A stretch of DNA of 64,000 nt from Candidatus Endomicrobiellum agilis (GTDB lineage: Bacteria; Elusimicrobiota; Endomicrobiia; Endomicrobiales; Endomicrobiaceae): contig JAIXMX010000001.1 of assembly GCA_020328155.1 (NCBI GenBank), forward strand, positions 124,001 through 188,000, written 5' to 3'. This document shows, in pieces, positions 9,287 through 19,158 of the stretch; within the stretch, counting starts at the first letter, position 1, and each line of letters begins with the position of its first letter. A model generated the notes under the pieces. It saw only the letters and a program-made list of their open reading frames with translations, was not told where the DNA came from and ran no database searches. Both the position numbers and the translations under genes were made by a program.

Positions 9287-10900
9287 ATGCGTAATGCCAA
9301 AACAACTGCCGATATTTGCCTTAACAACGTAGTCCCCGCCGTAAATAACAAAAAAGAACAAGAACGCCAAGCCTTACACGCAACTATTTGGAAGATTGCT
9401 AATGACCTGCGCTGTTCAGTGGACAGCTGGGATTTTAAGCAATATGTTTTAGGATTATTATTTTACCGGTTTATCTCGGAAAATCTTTCGTCTTATATAA
9501 ACGAAAAACAACAGAAAGCTGATAAAAAAGATTTTAATTATGCCGAACTTGTCGATGAAGAAGCAGAAAATGCACGAAAAGTGATGGTTGATGAAAAAGG
9601 CTTTTTTATTTTGCCTTCACAGCTTTTTGAAAATGTCTGCCGAAAAGCCAAAAATAACGATAATTTAAATGAAACTCTTAAAAATGTTTTTAAAAACATA
9701 GAAAATTCTGCTCAAGGTGCGGACAGTGAAAGCAACCTTAAAGACTTATTTTACGATGTTGACGTAAATAGCAATAAGCTTGGCAGCACAGTTGTAGAGC
9801 GCAACGAGCTTCTTGTAAAACTGCTTGACGCTATCGGCGGTTTAAAGCTCGGCGATTATGCCGATAATGCTACTGACCTCTTCGGCGACGCATATGAATA
9901 TTTAATTACTATGTATGCGGCAAACGCCGGCAAATCTAGGGGCGAATTTTTTACTCCGCAGGAAGTCAGCGAACTTTTGGCGCGCATTGCCGTTTCGGGC
10001 AAAACGGAAGTCAACAAGGTTTATGACCCTGCCTGCGGTAGCGGTTCTTTACTCTTAAAATTTGCCAAAATACTCGGTAAAGAAAATGTCCGCAATGGCT
10101 TTTTTGGGCAAGAAACAAGCCTAACCATCTATAACCTTTGTCGTATAAATATGTTTTTGCACGATATAAACTTTGAAAAATTCAATATAGCGCACGGCGA
10201 TACGCTGAAAGATCCTAAACACTGGGACGATGAACCGTTTGAGGCAATCGTTACGAACCCGCCTTATTCTGTTAAATGGGACGGCGACGCTAATCAGCTT
10301 TTAATTAATGACGAACGTTTTTCGCCCGCAGGAATTTTAGCCCCAAAATCCAAAGCAGACCTCGCTTTTGTTATGCACTGTCTTGCTTGGCTTGCCACAA
10401 ACGGCACTGCGGCAATAGTTTCATTTCCGGGCGTTTTATATAGAGGCGGAGCGGAGCAGAAAATCCGCAGATATTTAATTGATAATAATTTTGTAGATAC
10501 GGTTATTCAGCTGCCGCCTGACTTGTTTTTCGGCACGGACATAGCAACAAGCGTGATAGTGCTTAAAAAGAATAAGAGAGAGAATAAAACGCTTTTTATA
10601 GATGCTTCTGCCGAATTTTCACGCATTACCAACAAGAACAAACTTTCCAATAATAACATTGATAAAATACTAAAATCTTTCCAAGAGCGCAAAGACATAG
10701 CGCATTTTGCCAAACTTATACCAAATGCCAATATTGCAGGAAATGGTTATAACCTTGCGGTAAGTTCGTATGTGGAGCAGGAGGACAAGCGGGAAGTTGT
10801 GGACATTAAAAAGCTGAATGTAGAAATTTCACAAGTAATGGCAAGGCAAGCGCGGCTGCGAACGGAAATAGATAAAATAATTTCAGAAATAGAAAGTTGA
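9287..10900 (+). CDS. hsdM: Type I restriction-modification DNA methyltransferase subunit HsdM
   Basis: '[18 protein letters not shown]', '[17 protein letters not shown]', '[17 protein letters not shown]'. Confidence 0.96.
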   Translation: MRNAKTTADICLNNVVPAVNNKKEQERQALHATIWKIANDLRCSVDSWDFKQYVLGLLFYRFISENLSSYINEKQQKADKKDFNYAELVDEEAENARKVMVDEKGFFILPSQLFENVCRKAKNNDNLNETLKNVFKNIENSAQGADSESNLKDLFYDVDVNSNKLGSTVVERNELLVKLLDAIGGLKLGDYADNATDLFGDAYEYLITMYAANAGKSRGEFFTPQEVSELLARIAVSGKTEVNKVYDPACGSGSLLLKFAKILGKENVRNGFFGQETSLTIYNLCRINMFLHDINFEKFNIAHGDTLKDPKHWDDEPFEAIVTNPPYSVKWDGDANQLLINDERFSPAGILAPKSKADLAFVMHCLAWLATNGTAAIVSFPGVLYRGGAEQKIRRYLIDNNFVDTVIQLPPDLFFGTDIATSVIVLKKNKRENKTLFIDASAEFSRITNKNKLSNNNIDKILKSFQERKDIAHFAKLIPNANIAGNGYNLAVSSYVEQEDKREVVDIKKLNVEISQVMARQARLRTEIDKIISEIES

Positions 10901-10904
10901 AAAT

Positions 10905-11480
10905 ATGGGTCAAATTGACGGACTCAGCAAAAAAAAGGCGTATCAGTTATTTGACAGCGGCGATATTAGTAACATTGAAGTCGGAACGATAAAAGGATTG
11001 CGCCAAATTCATAAATGTTTGTTTGAAGGACTTTATGATTTTGCCGGTATAATCCGCAATCAGAACATATCAAAAGGCGGGTTTAGATTTGCGGGCAGTT
11101 TGTATTTGAACGAAAGTCTTGCAAAAATTGAAGCAATGCCGGAAACTGATTTTAAAGAAATTATAAAAAAATACGTTGAGCTGAACATCGCCCGCCCTTT
11201 TATAGAAGGCAACGGCAGAAGCGGCAGGCTTTGGTTGGACTTAATTTTGAAAAAGAATTTAAAGGTTTGTGTTGATTGGCAAAAAGTTGATAAAATCGCT
11301 TATTTGCAGGCTATGGAAAGGAGTCCGATAAACGATTTGGAAGTAAAAACTCTTCTGAAAAAAGCTCTGAGTGATAAGATTGGCGATCGCGAGATATTTA
11401 TCAAAGGCATTGAGCAATCATACTACTACGAAGAAGCTGAAAACTATAAAGAAAATATAGTTAAAGGTAAGAATGACTAA
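10905..11480 (+). CDS. Fic/DOC-family protein embedded in the type I R-M locus, with substituted active-site motif
   Basis: '[26 protein letters not shown]...[24 protein letters not shown]'; canonical HPFxxGNGRxxR reads [12 protein letters not shown] here. Confidence 0.9.
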   Translation: MGQIDGLSKKKAYQLFDSGDISNIEVGTIKGLRQIHKCLFEGLYDFAGIIRNQNISKGGFRFAGSLYLNESLAKIEAMPETDFKEIIKKYVELNIARPFIEGNGRSGRLWLDLILKKNLKVCVDWQKVDKIAYLQAMERSPINDLEVKTLLKKALSDKIGDREIFIKGIEQSYYYEEAENYKENIVKGKND

Positions 11481-11504
11481 ATTTGCTGCCATCGCGAGGA
11501 ATTT

Positions 11505-12248
11505 ATGACAAAGCAGTCCAGTCGGTTAGGCAATTTAATTAAAAAATATTGCCCAAACGGCGTGAAATTTAAGGAACTTTACAAACTAACAATTTGGGAT
11601 AAGAGATTCGATGGTGTTGAAAAAGAAAAGCAACCAAATGTTCGCTCGTTTAAACACATATCGGCGGCAAAGTTAAAATCATTGTATATAAAAGGGAGCT
11701 GTAATGTGCAAAATAATGTCAGATTATTGTCAACTGGACAATTTGATGGTTATACAGCACAGGAACTGGTAGGCGATAACTTGAATAATGACGAAGTTAT
11801 TGCAATACCATCTGGCGGTTCAGCGAATTTGAAATATTGTAAAGGCAAATTTGTTGATAGCGGAAATATTTTAGCAATTGCCAGAGATGAAAATGTTCGT
11901 TTGAAATATGTTTATTATTTTTTGTTAGATAAAAATAGATTGATTGAAAGTTACTTTAGAGGTTCGGGATTGAAGCACCCGAGTATGCGTGAGATTTTGG
12001 AAATTAAAATTCCTGTCCCGGCGATTGAGGTACAAGAAGAAATCGTGCGAATATTAGACACTTTTACTCAGCTTGAGTCGGAGCTTGAGTCGGAGCTTGA
12101 GTTGAGAACAAGACAATATGAATATTATCGCAATAGTTTACTCTCATTTGAAAGCGACAAGTCAAGTCAAGTCAAGTCAAGTCAAGTCAAGTCAAGTCAA
12201 GTCAAGTCAAGTCAAGTCAAGTCAAGTAAAATGGCTTCCCTTAGATGA
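11505..12248 (+). CDS. hsdS: Type I specificity subunit HsdS, 5' half (first TRD plus central conserved region), truncated by frame change after the CAAGT tract
   Basis: HsdS-type 'IKIPVPAIEVQEEIVRILDTFTQLESELESELELRTRQYEYYRNSLLSF', then (SSQVK)n and stop at 12246-12248. Confidence 0.88.
   Translation: MTKQSSRLGNLIKKYCPNGVKFKELYKLTIWDKRFDGVEKEKQPNVRSFKHISAAKLKSLYIKGSCNVQNNVRLLSTGQFDGYTAQELVGDNLNNDEVIAIPSGGSANLKYCKGKFVDSGNILAIARDENVRLKYVYYFLLDKNRLIESYFRGSGLKHPSMREILEIKIPVPAIEVQEEIVRILDTFTQLESELESELELRTRQYEYYRNSLLSFESDKSSQVKSSQVKSSQVKSSQVKSSKMASLR
12071..12106 (+). repeat. 12-bp in-frame repeat in the central conserved region of hsdS (GCTTGAGTCGGA x2 plus one degenerate copy)
   Basis: 12071-12082 and 12083-12094 are identical; 12095-12106 is GCTTGAGTTGAG. 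Encodes LESELESELEL at the position of the TAEL-type spacer repeat of HsdS proteins. Confidence 0.85.
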
Positions 12249-12846
12249 AGTCTTTTATATCAAGCAAGGATATACGCCGTCAAAGGCAAATTTGAAGTTT
12301 TGGGAAAGCGGAACTTTGAAGTGGTTTAGAATGGAAGACATAAGACAAAACGGACGAATCTTATCAGATTCAATTCAGCATATCACGCCAGAGGCTGTTA
12401 AAGGGAACTTATTTCCAGCAAATTCAATTATTATGGCAACGACAGCTACCATAGGAGAACACGCTTTGCTAATTGCCGATTCACTGGCGAATCAGCGATT
12501 CACTTTTTTAACTAAAAAAGCGAACCGCGATACAGAACTTGATATAAAATTTTTCTTTTATTATTGCTTCATTCTTGGGGAATGGTGTAGAAATAATACA
12601 AATGTTTCAGGTTTTGCTTCAGTTAATATGGCTAAATTTAAAAAATATAAAATCCCAATACCGCCTATGTCAGAGCAAAAAAGAATAGCGGGTGTTTTGG
12701 ATAGGTTTGACAGCTTAGTTAATGATATTTCAGTTGGTTTGCCTGCGGAGCTTTCCGCGAGGCGCAAGCAATATGAGTATTACAGAAATAAACTTTTAAC
12801 CTTTAAAGAAGTGGACTGCCGCGAAGCGGCCAACCGCCTCTTGTAG
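12118..12846 (+). CDS. hsdS: HsdS 3' half (second TRD plus distal conserved region), frame-shifted relative to the 5' half; the listed start is only the ORF boundary
   Basis: 'IPIPPMSEQKRIAGVLDRFDSLVNDISVGLPAELSARRKQYEYYRNKLLTF' is a typical HsdS C-terminus; continuous with the 5' half if the tract is 12, 15 or 18 units. Confidence 0.85.
   Translation: MNIIAIVYSHLKATSQVKSSQVKSSQVKSSQVKSSQVKWLPLDEVFYIKQGYTPSKANLKFWESGTLKWFRMEDIRQNGRILSDSIQHITPEAVKGNLFPANSIIMATTATIGEHALLIADSLANQRFTFLTKKANRDTELDIKFFFYYCFILGEWCRNNTNVSGFASVNMAKFKKYKIPIPPMSEQKRIAGVLDRFDSLVNDISVGLPAELSARRKQYEYYRNKLLTFKEVDCREAANRLL
12158..12227 (+). repeat. Perfect pentanucleotide simple sequence repeat (CAAGT)14 inside hsdS
   Basis: Read directly: 70 nt, 14 exact CAAGT units. 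Confidence 0.97.
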
Positions 12847-12859
12847 TGACGACAAAAAA

Positions 12860-15800
12860 ATGACCAAATATAAAACAGTAATGGAACAGCCAAACTCAAC
12901 CGTTGTAGCTGAATATAAGGCGCAGTATCAGTATGTCAAAAAATACCAAAGCGAAGGAGAACTTGAAGCAGAGTTTATTAAACTTTTGCAAAGCAACGGC
13001 TATGAGCATTTGCAAATTAAAAACTCAGACGATTTACTTGCCAATTTACGCAAACAACTTGAAAAACTCAACAACGCGCTGGATTGTCGCGCCGATAAAT
13101 CGGTCTGCGGTGCCGCCGGGTCGTTTAAATTTAGCGACGTCGAATGGCAGCAAATTTTAAACAGTTACCTTGCAAACAAAAATGAAGGCATTGTAGAAAA
13201 GACCCGCAAGATCCAGGAAGATTTTATTTATCCACTAAAGCGCGCCGATGCAAGTCCAAAAAACATATATATCATAGACAAAAATAATATCCATAACAAT
13301 TTTTTGCAGGTTATAAATCAATACAGCGCCGTAGGAACGCGAAAAAATCGCTATGATGTTACAGTTTTGGTAAACGGCTTGCCGTTAGTTCATATTGAGT
13401 TAAAAAGACGTGGCGTTTCTATTAAAGAAGCGTTTAACCAAATAAACCGTTACCAGTATGATAGTTTTTGGGCTGAGAGCGGATTATATGAGTTTGTGCA
13501 GTTATTTGTAATTTCTAACGGCACGCATACAAAATACTATTCCAACACCGTAAGACGCCGGCGTTTAAAAGAACAGTCCGCGGACGGGCGAGGTAAGAGC
13601 AAAAAGACATCTAACAGTTTTGAATTTACTTCTTGGTGGGCAGACGCTAAAAATAAAAGAATCGCCGATTTAATAGACTTTGGAAAAACGTTCTTTTCTA
13701 AACATGCTTTACTTGCCTTGCTTACAAGATACTGCGTATTTACAACAGAAAAAGATTTGCTTGTTATGCGTCCGTATCAAATTGCGGCTACAGAACAGAT
13801 TTTAAGCAGAATAGAGATGTCCAAAAACTTAAAGCAGTTAGGGACGGTAAAAGCGGGCGGATTCATTTGGCATACAACAGGAAGCGGCAAAACGCTGACA
13901 AGTTTTAAAGCCGCGCAGTTGGCAAGTAAATCAGAATTTATGGATAAGGTGCTTTTTGTGGTTGATAGGAAAGACCTTGACTATCAAACTATGGTGGAAT
14001 ACGACAGGTTTGAGAAAGGCGCTGCAAACAGCAATACTTCAACGAAAGTTTTAAGCAGACAACTTGAAGACCGTAACGTCAAAATTATTATTACTACAAT
14101 TCAAAAACTTGATAGGTTTATTAAAGATAATAAAGCTCATGCCGTTTTTAGCAGGCATGTTACAATAATATTTGACGAATGTCACAGGTCGCAATTTGGC
14201 GATATGCATAACAAAATCATAAAAAGTTTTAAAAATTACCATATATTCGGCTTTACCGGCACGCCCATTTTTGCGGCAAATTCGTCGTCGGGCGGCAATC
14301 CGCAGTTAAAAACAACAGAGCAGGCATTCGGCGATAAATTACATTCTTATACCATAATGGATGCTATAATCGACGAAAATGTTTTGCCGTTTAGAATTGA
14401 TTATGTAAATACTCTGAAAATAAAAGAGGGCATTAAAGATAAAAAAGTATCCGCCATTGATATAAAACGAGCGGAAAACGTGCCTGGGAGAATTACGGAA
14501 ATTGTTAAATATATCTGCGAGCATTTTGACCAAAAGACAAAACGTAATCAGTTTTATAAGTTAAAAGATAGAAGGATGGCTGGGTTTAACTCCATTTTTG
14601 CGGTAAGCTCCATTGAAGCGGCAAAGCTATATTATTTGGAATTTAAGAAGCAGATGGCAGACTTATCCGCCGCGAAAAAGTTAAAAATCGCTTTAATTTA
14701 TAGTTTTGTTACAAACGAGGACGAAGTAGAAAACGGAATTTTGCCCGACGAAGATTTTGACGCGGCAAGGCTTGATAAAAGTTCGCGGGATTTTCTTGAC
14801 AATGCCATAAAAGATTACAACGTTTATTTTAAAACTAATTTTGACACTTCATCAGATAAGTTTGAAAATTATTATAAAGATGTGTCTCAAAGAGTTAAAA
14901 GGCGCGAAGTTGATTTATTGATAGTATGCAATATGTTTTTAACTGGTTTTGACGCTACTACCGTAAATACTTTATGGGTTGATAAAAATTTACGACAACA
15001 CGGGCTTTTACAGGCGTTTAGCCGTACTAACCGCATTTTAAATTCTGTTAAAACTTTTGGCAATATAATTTGTTTCCGTGATTTAGAAAATGCCACCAAC
15101 GAAGCTGTTGCCTTATTTGGCGATAAGGACGCGTGTGGAATAGTTCTACTTAAATCCTATAAAGAATATTACAAAGGTTTTGAAAAGGGTGGAAAATATC
15201 AAAGAGGATATATAGAATTGATTGCCGAACTTAAAGAAAACTTTCCGCTGCCGGTTGATATTGCAGGCGAGCAGGCTGAAAAGGATTTTATAAAACTTTA
15301 TGGAGATATTTTAAAAGTACAAAACATTTTAACCTCTTTTGACGAGTTTGCTGGCAATGAGATTTTGAGTATTAGGGACTTTCAGGACTATCAAAGCTCG
15401 TATATTGACCTTTATCAGAAGTTAAGGAAAGGCAAAGATGTCCATAAAGAAAATATTAACGACGATATTGTCTTTGAAATGGAGCTTATAAAGCAAATTG
15501 AAATCAACGTTGATTATATCTTGAATTTAATAGCAGAATGCCAAGAAGACAATATAAAAGGTAAAGAGATTTTAAATCACATTGAAAAGGCAATGAATTC
15601 AAGCATTGAACTAAGAAGTAAAAGAGAGCTTATAGAAAACTTTATTGCAACTATAAACAATAAAACAAATATCAATGACGATTGGAAAAAGTTTGCAGGC
15701 AAGCAGCAAGCGCAAGATTTAGACAAAATTATAAAAGAAGAAAGATTAGAAGAGAAAAAAACTAAAAAATTTATAGAAGACGCCTTTCGCGACGGTGAGA

Positions 15801-15937
15801 TAAGAGAACAAGGAACGGCGTTTGCGAATATTTTGCCGCCTGTCGATATGTTTACAAAGGATAATGCGCTTGCTAAAAAGAGATATACAGTATTAGAAAA
15901 ACTAAAAGTATTTTTTGAAAAATATTTTGGAATTTAA
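12860..15937 (+). CDS. hsdR: Type I restriction endonuclease subunit HsdR
   Basis: 'NRYDVTVLVNGLPLVHIELKRRG', 'FIWHTTGSGKTLTSFKAA', 'IIFDECHRSQFG', 'FGFTGTPIF'. Confidence 0.96.
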   Translation: MTKYKTVMEQPNSTVVAEYKAQYQYVKKYQSEGELEAEFIKLLQSNGYEHLQIKNSDDLLANLRKQLEKLNNALDCRADKSVCGAAGSFKFSDVEWQQILNSYLANKNEGIVEKTRKIQEDFIYPLKRADASPKNIYIIDKNNIHNNFLQVINQYSAVGTRKNRYDVTVLVNGLPLVHIELKRRGVSIKEAFNQINRYQYDSFWAESGLYEFVQLFVISNGTHTKYYSNTVRRRRLKEQSADGRGKSKKTSNSFEFTSWWADAKNKRIADLIDFGKTFFSKHALLALLTRYCVFTTEKDLLVMRPYQIAATEQILSRIEMSKNLKQLGTVKAGGFIWHTTGSGKTLTSFKAAQLASKSEFMDKVLFVVDRKDLDYQTMVEYDRFEKGAANSNTSTKVLSRQLEDRNVKIIITTIQKLDRFIKDNKAHAVFSRHVTIIFDECHRSQFGDMHNKIIKSFKNYHIFGFTGTPIFAANSSSGGNPQLKTTEQAFGDKLHSYTIMDAIIDENVLPFRIDYVNTLKIKEGIKDKKVSAIDIKRAENVPGRITEIVKYICEHFDQKTKRNQFYKLKDRRMAGFNSIFAVSSIEAAKLYYLEFKKQMADLSAAKKLKIALIYSFVTNEDEVENGILPDEDFDAARLDKSSRDFLDNAIKDYNVYFKTNFDTSSDKFENYYKDVSQRVKRREVDLLIVCNMFLTGFDATTVNTLWVDKNLRQHGLLQAFSRTNRILNSVKTFGNIICFRDLENATNEAVALFGDKDACGIVLLKSYKEYYKGFEKGGKYQRGYIELIAELKENFPLPVDIAGEQAEKDFIKLYGDILKVQNILTSFDEFAGNEILSIRDFQDYQSSYIDLYQKLRKGKDVHKENINDDIVFEMELIKQIEINVDYILNLIAECQEDNIKGKEILNHIEKAMNSSIELRSKRELIENFIATINNKTNINDDWKKFAGKQQAQDLDKIIKEERLEEKKTKKFIEDAFRDGEIREQGTAFANILPPVDMFTKDNALAKKRYTVLEKLKVFFEKYFGI

Positions 15938-16000
15938 ATCATCTCTTGGGCGAAAATAAATGAAATATTCATTACTAGAGGTTTTATCCTTATTATATAT

Positions 16001-16240
16001 ATGTCAGAAATATTTAAGTATTAGTGTATAGATCAAGATAAAATATTCGGTTTATATCTTGGAATAGCTGCAATAGCAGCGGCATTGCTAAGTCTTTATT
16101 TTACGGCGGCGGCTATAATTTCATAAACTGTGTATAGTAAAATTAAATATGAAATTGGAGATTTTAATTTTATATTGACTGCATTTTTAGCTTTTATTGC
16201 CTTAATGAGTTTTTGGAAATTAGCAATAAAGGGTTATTAG
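16001..16240 (+). pseudogene. Remnant of a small (79-codon) two-TM membrane protein with two in-frame stops
   Basis: One frame reads MSEIFKY*CIDQDKIFGLYLGIAAIAAALLSLYFTAAAIIS*TVYSKIKYEIGDFNFILTAFLAFIALMSFWKLAIKGY*; TAG at 16022-16024 and TAA at 16124-16126. Confidence 0.5.
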
Positions 16241-16678
16241 TTTTTTTAATCCGGTATATTTAATCTTTATTTACCTTTTACCCGAAATTAATCGTTGTTT
16301 TGCAATTGTTTCTAAAAATAAATTATTTAAATTTGGTGTTAATTTACAGTATCATAGTAGAAGGAATTATAAAAAGATTTGATATCTATGGAGATATTTT
16401 TATATTTACTGCAAAACAAAAACATTTACAAATAAATAATTTATTTTCAATAGAAAACTTGACGTTGTCATTATTAGATTATTATGAACGTGTATTAAAA
16501 AAGAAATACCTGCGAATAGTTGTTAGTTTGAAAGAGAGAATAGGTTTAAAAAGTATATAAATGTAAGTTATAAGGTTCCTTTGTAACTATGCATATCGAT
16601 TTGAATTAGATAATGAAAGGATAGGATATGTGATTTCTACGTTTTAAACAAATTTAAAGGGTTTTATATAATATTAAC

Positions 16679-18274
16679 ATGAAAAACAATGCGCGATACT
16701 TAACCATTTCGCAAGCAAGTAAGTGGGCAAGTCAATATCTTGGAAAAGAAATTACAACTTCTAATATTTCTTATTTGATCCAGTATGGATGTATACGCAA
16801 AATCGGGAACAACAGTTCAACTCAAGTTCTAGAATCAGAACTTGAGAACTATTATTATTCATTCAATAAATCAAGAGAACACGCTTGGAAAGACAAACTC
16901 GGGCAGGATTTGAATTGGAAGTTATCTTTCGACAATTTAAAGGAATCAGATACAACAAAGCATGTTCACAAACTTCACCCTTATAAAGGTAAATTTATCC
17001 CTCAGCTTGTAGAATACTTCTTAGATGACCATACTGATGAATTTAAAAAAGAAGAATTTTTTAATAAAAATGATATTGTTTTAGACCCTTTCTGTGGCAG
17101 CGGGACAACTCTTGCTCAAGCAAATGAACTCGGCATGCATGCAATAGGCATAGATATTTCGTCTTTTAACTCTTTTATTGCAAATTGTAAGATTAGTAAA
17201 TATGACATTATTTCGTTAGAAAAAAATATAAATGTAATTACGGAAAAACTGATTAAAAATCCCATATTCTTAAAAAATATTGAATTTGAGCAAATTCTTA
17301 TAGAAAAGTTAAGAGAATTTAACAATAAATATTTCCCTGTGCCTGAATTTAAGTATAAGCTTAAACGAGGGTTTATAGACGAAGATAAATATGGACAAGA
17401 GAAAGAGAGATTATTTCTCTCGATTTATAAAGACTTAATCAAAAAGTATAATGTAGAACTTTTCAAGCAAAATCCTAAAACTTTTATAGAAAAATGGTAC
17501 TTTAAAAATATCATATATGAGATAAATTTTGTTTTTGAAGAGATAAAAAAAGCTAAAGATTCTAATAATAAAAACATTCTAGTTTTGATTTTGAGTCGCA
17601 CAATGCGCTCATGTAGAGCTACTACCCATTTTGATTTAGCAACTCTGGTAAAACCTATATTGACGACTTATTATTGTTCTAAACACGGAAAAATTTGCAA
17701 GCCGATATTTTCGGTTATGAAATGGTGGAAAACTTATTCAAAAGATACAGTCAAAAGAATAAAAGAGTTCGAGAAATTAAAAACGAAGACATATCAATAC
17801 TGTTTATCCGGAGATGCCAGAGTAATTGATATTTTGTCAGTGCTTTCTAAAAAGAAAACTCACTTTTTAGATATATTAAACAAGCAAAAAATTTCAGGAA
17901 TATTCTCAAGCCCTCCTTATGTAGGACTTATAGATTATCACGAACAGCACGCTTATGCGTATGATTTATTTGGTTTTAAAAGAAACGATAAGCTTGAAAT
18001 AGGACCATTATTTAAAGGGCAAGGAAAAGAAGCACAAAGAAGATATGTTGAAAATATTTCAACAGTTTTAAATAATTGCAAAAAGTATTTAAAAGAAAAT
18101 TATAATGTCTTTTTGGTAGCAAATGACAAGTATAATTTGTATCCTGCGATTGCTGAGAAATCGGAAATGAAAATTGTAAATATTTTTAAACGTCCTGTAT
18201 TAAACCGCACAGAAAAGAGCAAAGGTGCCTATGCCGAAATGATCTTTCATTTAAAGGAAAACAAATGTCTTTAA
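16679..18274 (+). CDS. Site-specific DNA methyltransferase (type II-like, N4C/N6A class) with N-terminal helix-turn-helix-like region
   Basis: Motif I 'DIVLDPFCGSGTTLAQANELGMHAIGIDIS', motif IV-like 'GIFSSPPYVGLIDYHEQHAYAYDLF'; N-terminal 'LTISQASKWASQYLGKEITTSNISYLIQYGCIRKI'. Confidence 0.88.
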   Translation: MKNNARYLTISQASKWASQYLGKEITTSNISYLIQYGCIRKIGNNSSTQVLESELENYYYSFNKSREHAWKDKLGQDLNWKLSFDNLKESDTTKHVHKLHPYKGKFIPQLVEYFLDDHTDEFKKEEFFNKNDIVLDPFCGSGTTLAQANELGMHAIGIDISSFNSFIANCKISKYDIISLEKNINVITEKLIKNPIFLKNIEFEQILIEKLREFNNKYFPVPEFKYKLKRGFIDEDKYGQEKERLFLSIYKDLIKKYNVELFKQNPKTFIEKWYFKNIIYEINFVFEEIKKAKDSNNKNILVLILSRTMRSCRATTHFDLATLVKPILTTYYCSKHGKICKPIFSVMKWWKTYSKDTVKRIKEFEKLKTKTYQYCLSGDARVIDILSVLSKKKTHFLDILNKQKISGIFSSPPYVGLIDYHEQHAYAYDLFGFKRNDKLEIGPLFKGQGKEAQRRYVENISTVLNNCKKYLKENYNVFLVANDKYNLYPAIAEKSEMKIVNIFKRPVLNRTEKSKGAYAEMIFHLKENKCL

Positions 18275-18471
18275 ATCAAGAACAGCAAAAAGAAATGAAA
18301 GAAATTTTAAAAGAAAGTCTCAGAACTAAATTTGAAATTATCAGAGATATAATGAATAAAATAACTACGCATAATTATTTTGCAAATGCATATTTTGCTA
18401 TTGGATCTTGTAGGAAAAAGTATATATATTGGGATATCGAGGAATTAATTGCCGCAAAAGAACAATTTTAA
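18265..18471 (+). pseudogene. Truncated ORF overlapping the methyltransferase end; probable remnant of the cognate type II restriction endonuclease (TdeIII-like N-terminus)
   Basis: 68 aa, starts in the last codons of the methyltransferase; 'MSLNQEQQKEMKEILKESLRTKFEIIRDI', then apparently unrelated sequence and stop; family assignment from memory. Confidence 0.4.
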
Positions 18472-19158
18472 TTGCATCGTTGTTGTATATTATGGATAGA
18501 AATAGCAAATGCTTGTGGTGGTGGCAATTTAAGCGAAAAGTTAGAATTGATCCTTTTTTTATTTATTCCGCAGGAGTATAAATACAAAGATAAATGTTAA
18601 TACAATGAAATAAATATTAGATGATAGCGAACAATAATAAATATGTATTATATCCTTTCAGTATGTTTAAGAGTTTAAATAAAGAAGTTTTATTTAATAT
18701 GATTTATGAAATTATTGATATATAATATGAGAAACATAATTGTAATAGTGTTAAAAGGCAGAGAGTATATATGGATTTTAGGAGATTTGATATTGATGAT
18801 TCTCCCTTTGTCTGTACCTTGTACGGCGAATAGAATGGACATATAGATATGAAAAGTCCTTGCTTAAATTATTAGTTTTTTATGCAAAAGAAATAAAATT
18901 TACACTTTCAAATATTTTAAGAAAAGCAAAAAGAATTCAGTTGTAGATATTGGAGTTGAAAACTATTATATTGAGATGAGGTTTTTATAAATAATTATAT
19001 TCTATTTTTAATAAAGCGCATAGTTCGAATAAAAAAAATCAAAAGTTTGATATAGTGAAAATATGAAAAATGTATTTTTTGTAATTTGATTTTATAGACA
19101 ACTTTAGATAATGATATTTAGCATTAAAAAGAAAGAAGATAATAAAAACTTAATGTTC

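Noticed and set aside
12118-12246. Independent start codon at ATG 12118 for a separate second hsdS
   Set aside because: The ATG sits out of frame inside conserved QYEYYRN coding sequence, with no SD, and the resulting N-terminus is not HsdS-like. The tract-driven frame switch explains it better.
16300-16560. 86-aa ORF between hsdR and the methyltransferase
   Set aside because: TTG start, AT-driven composition, no recognisable domain; may be a remnant but cannot be supported.
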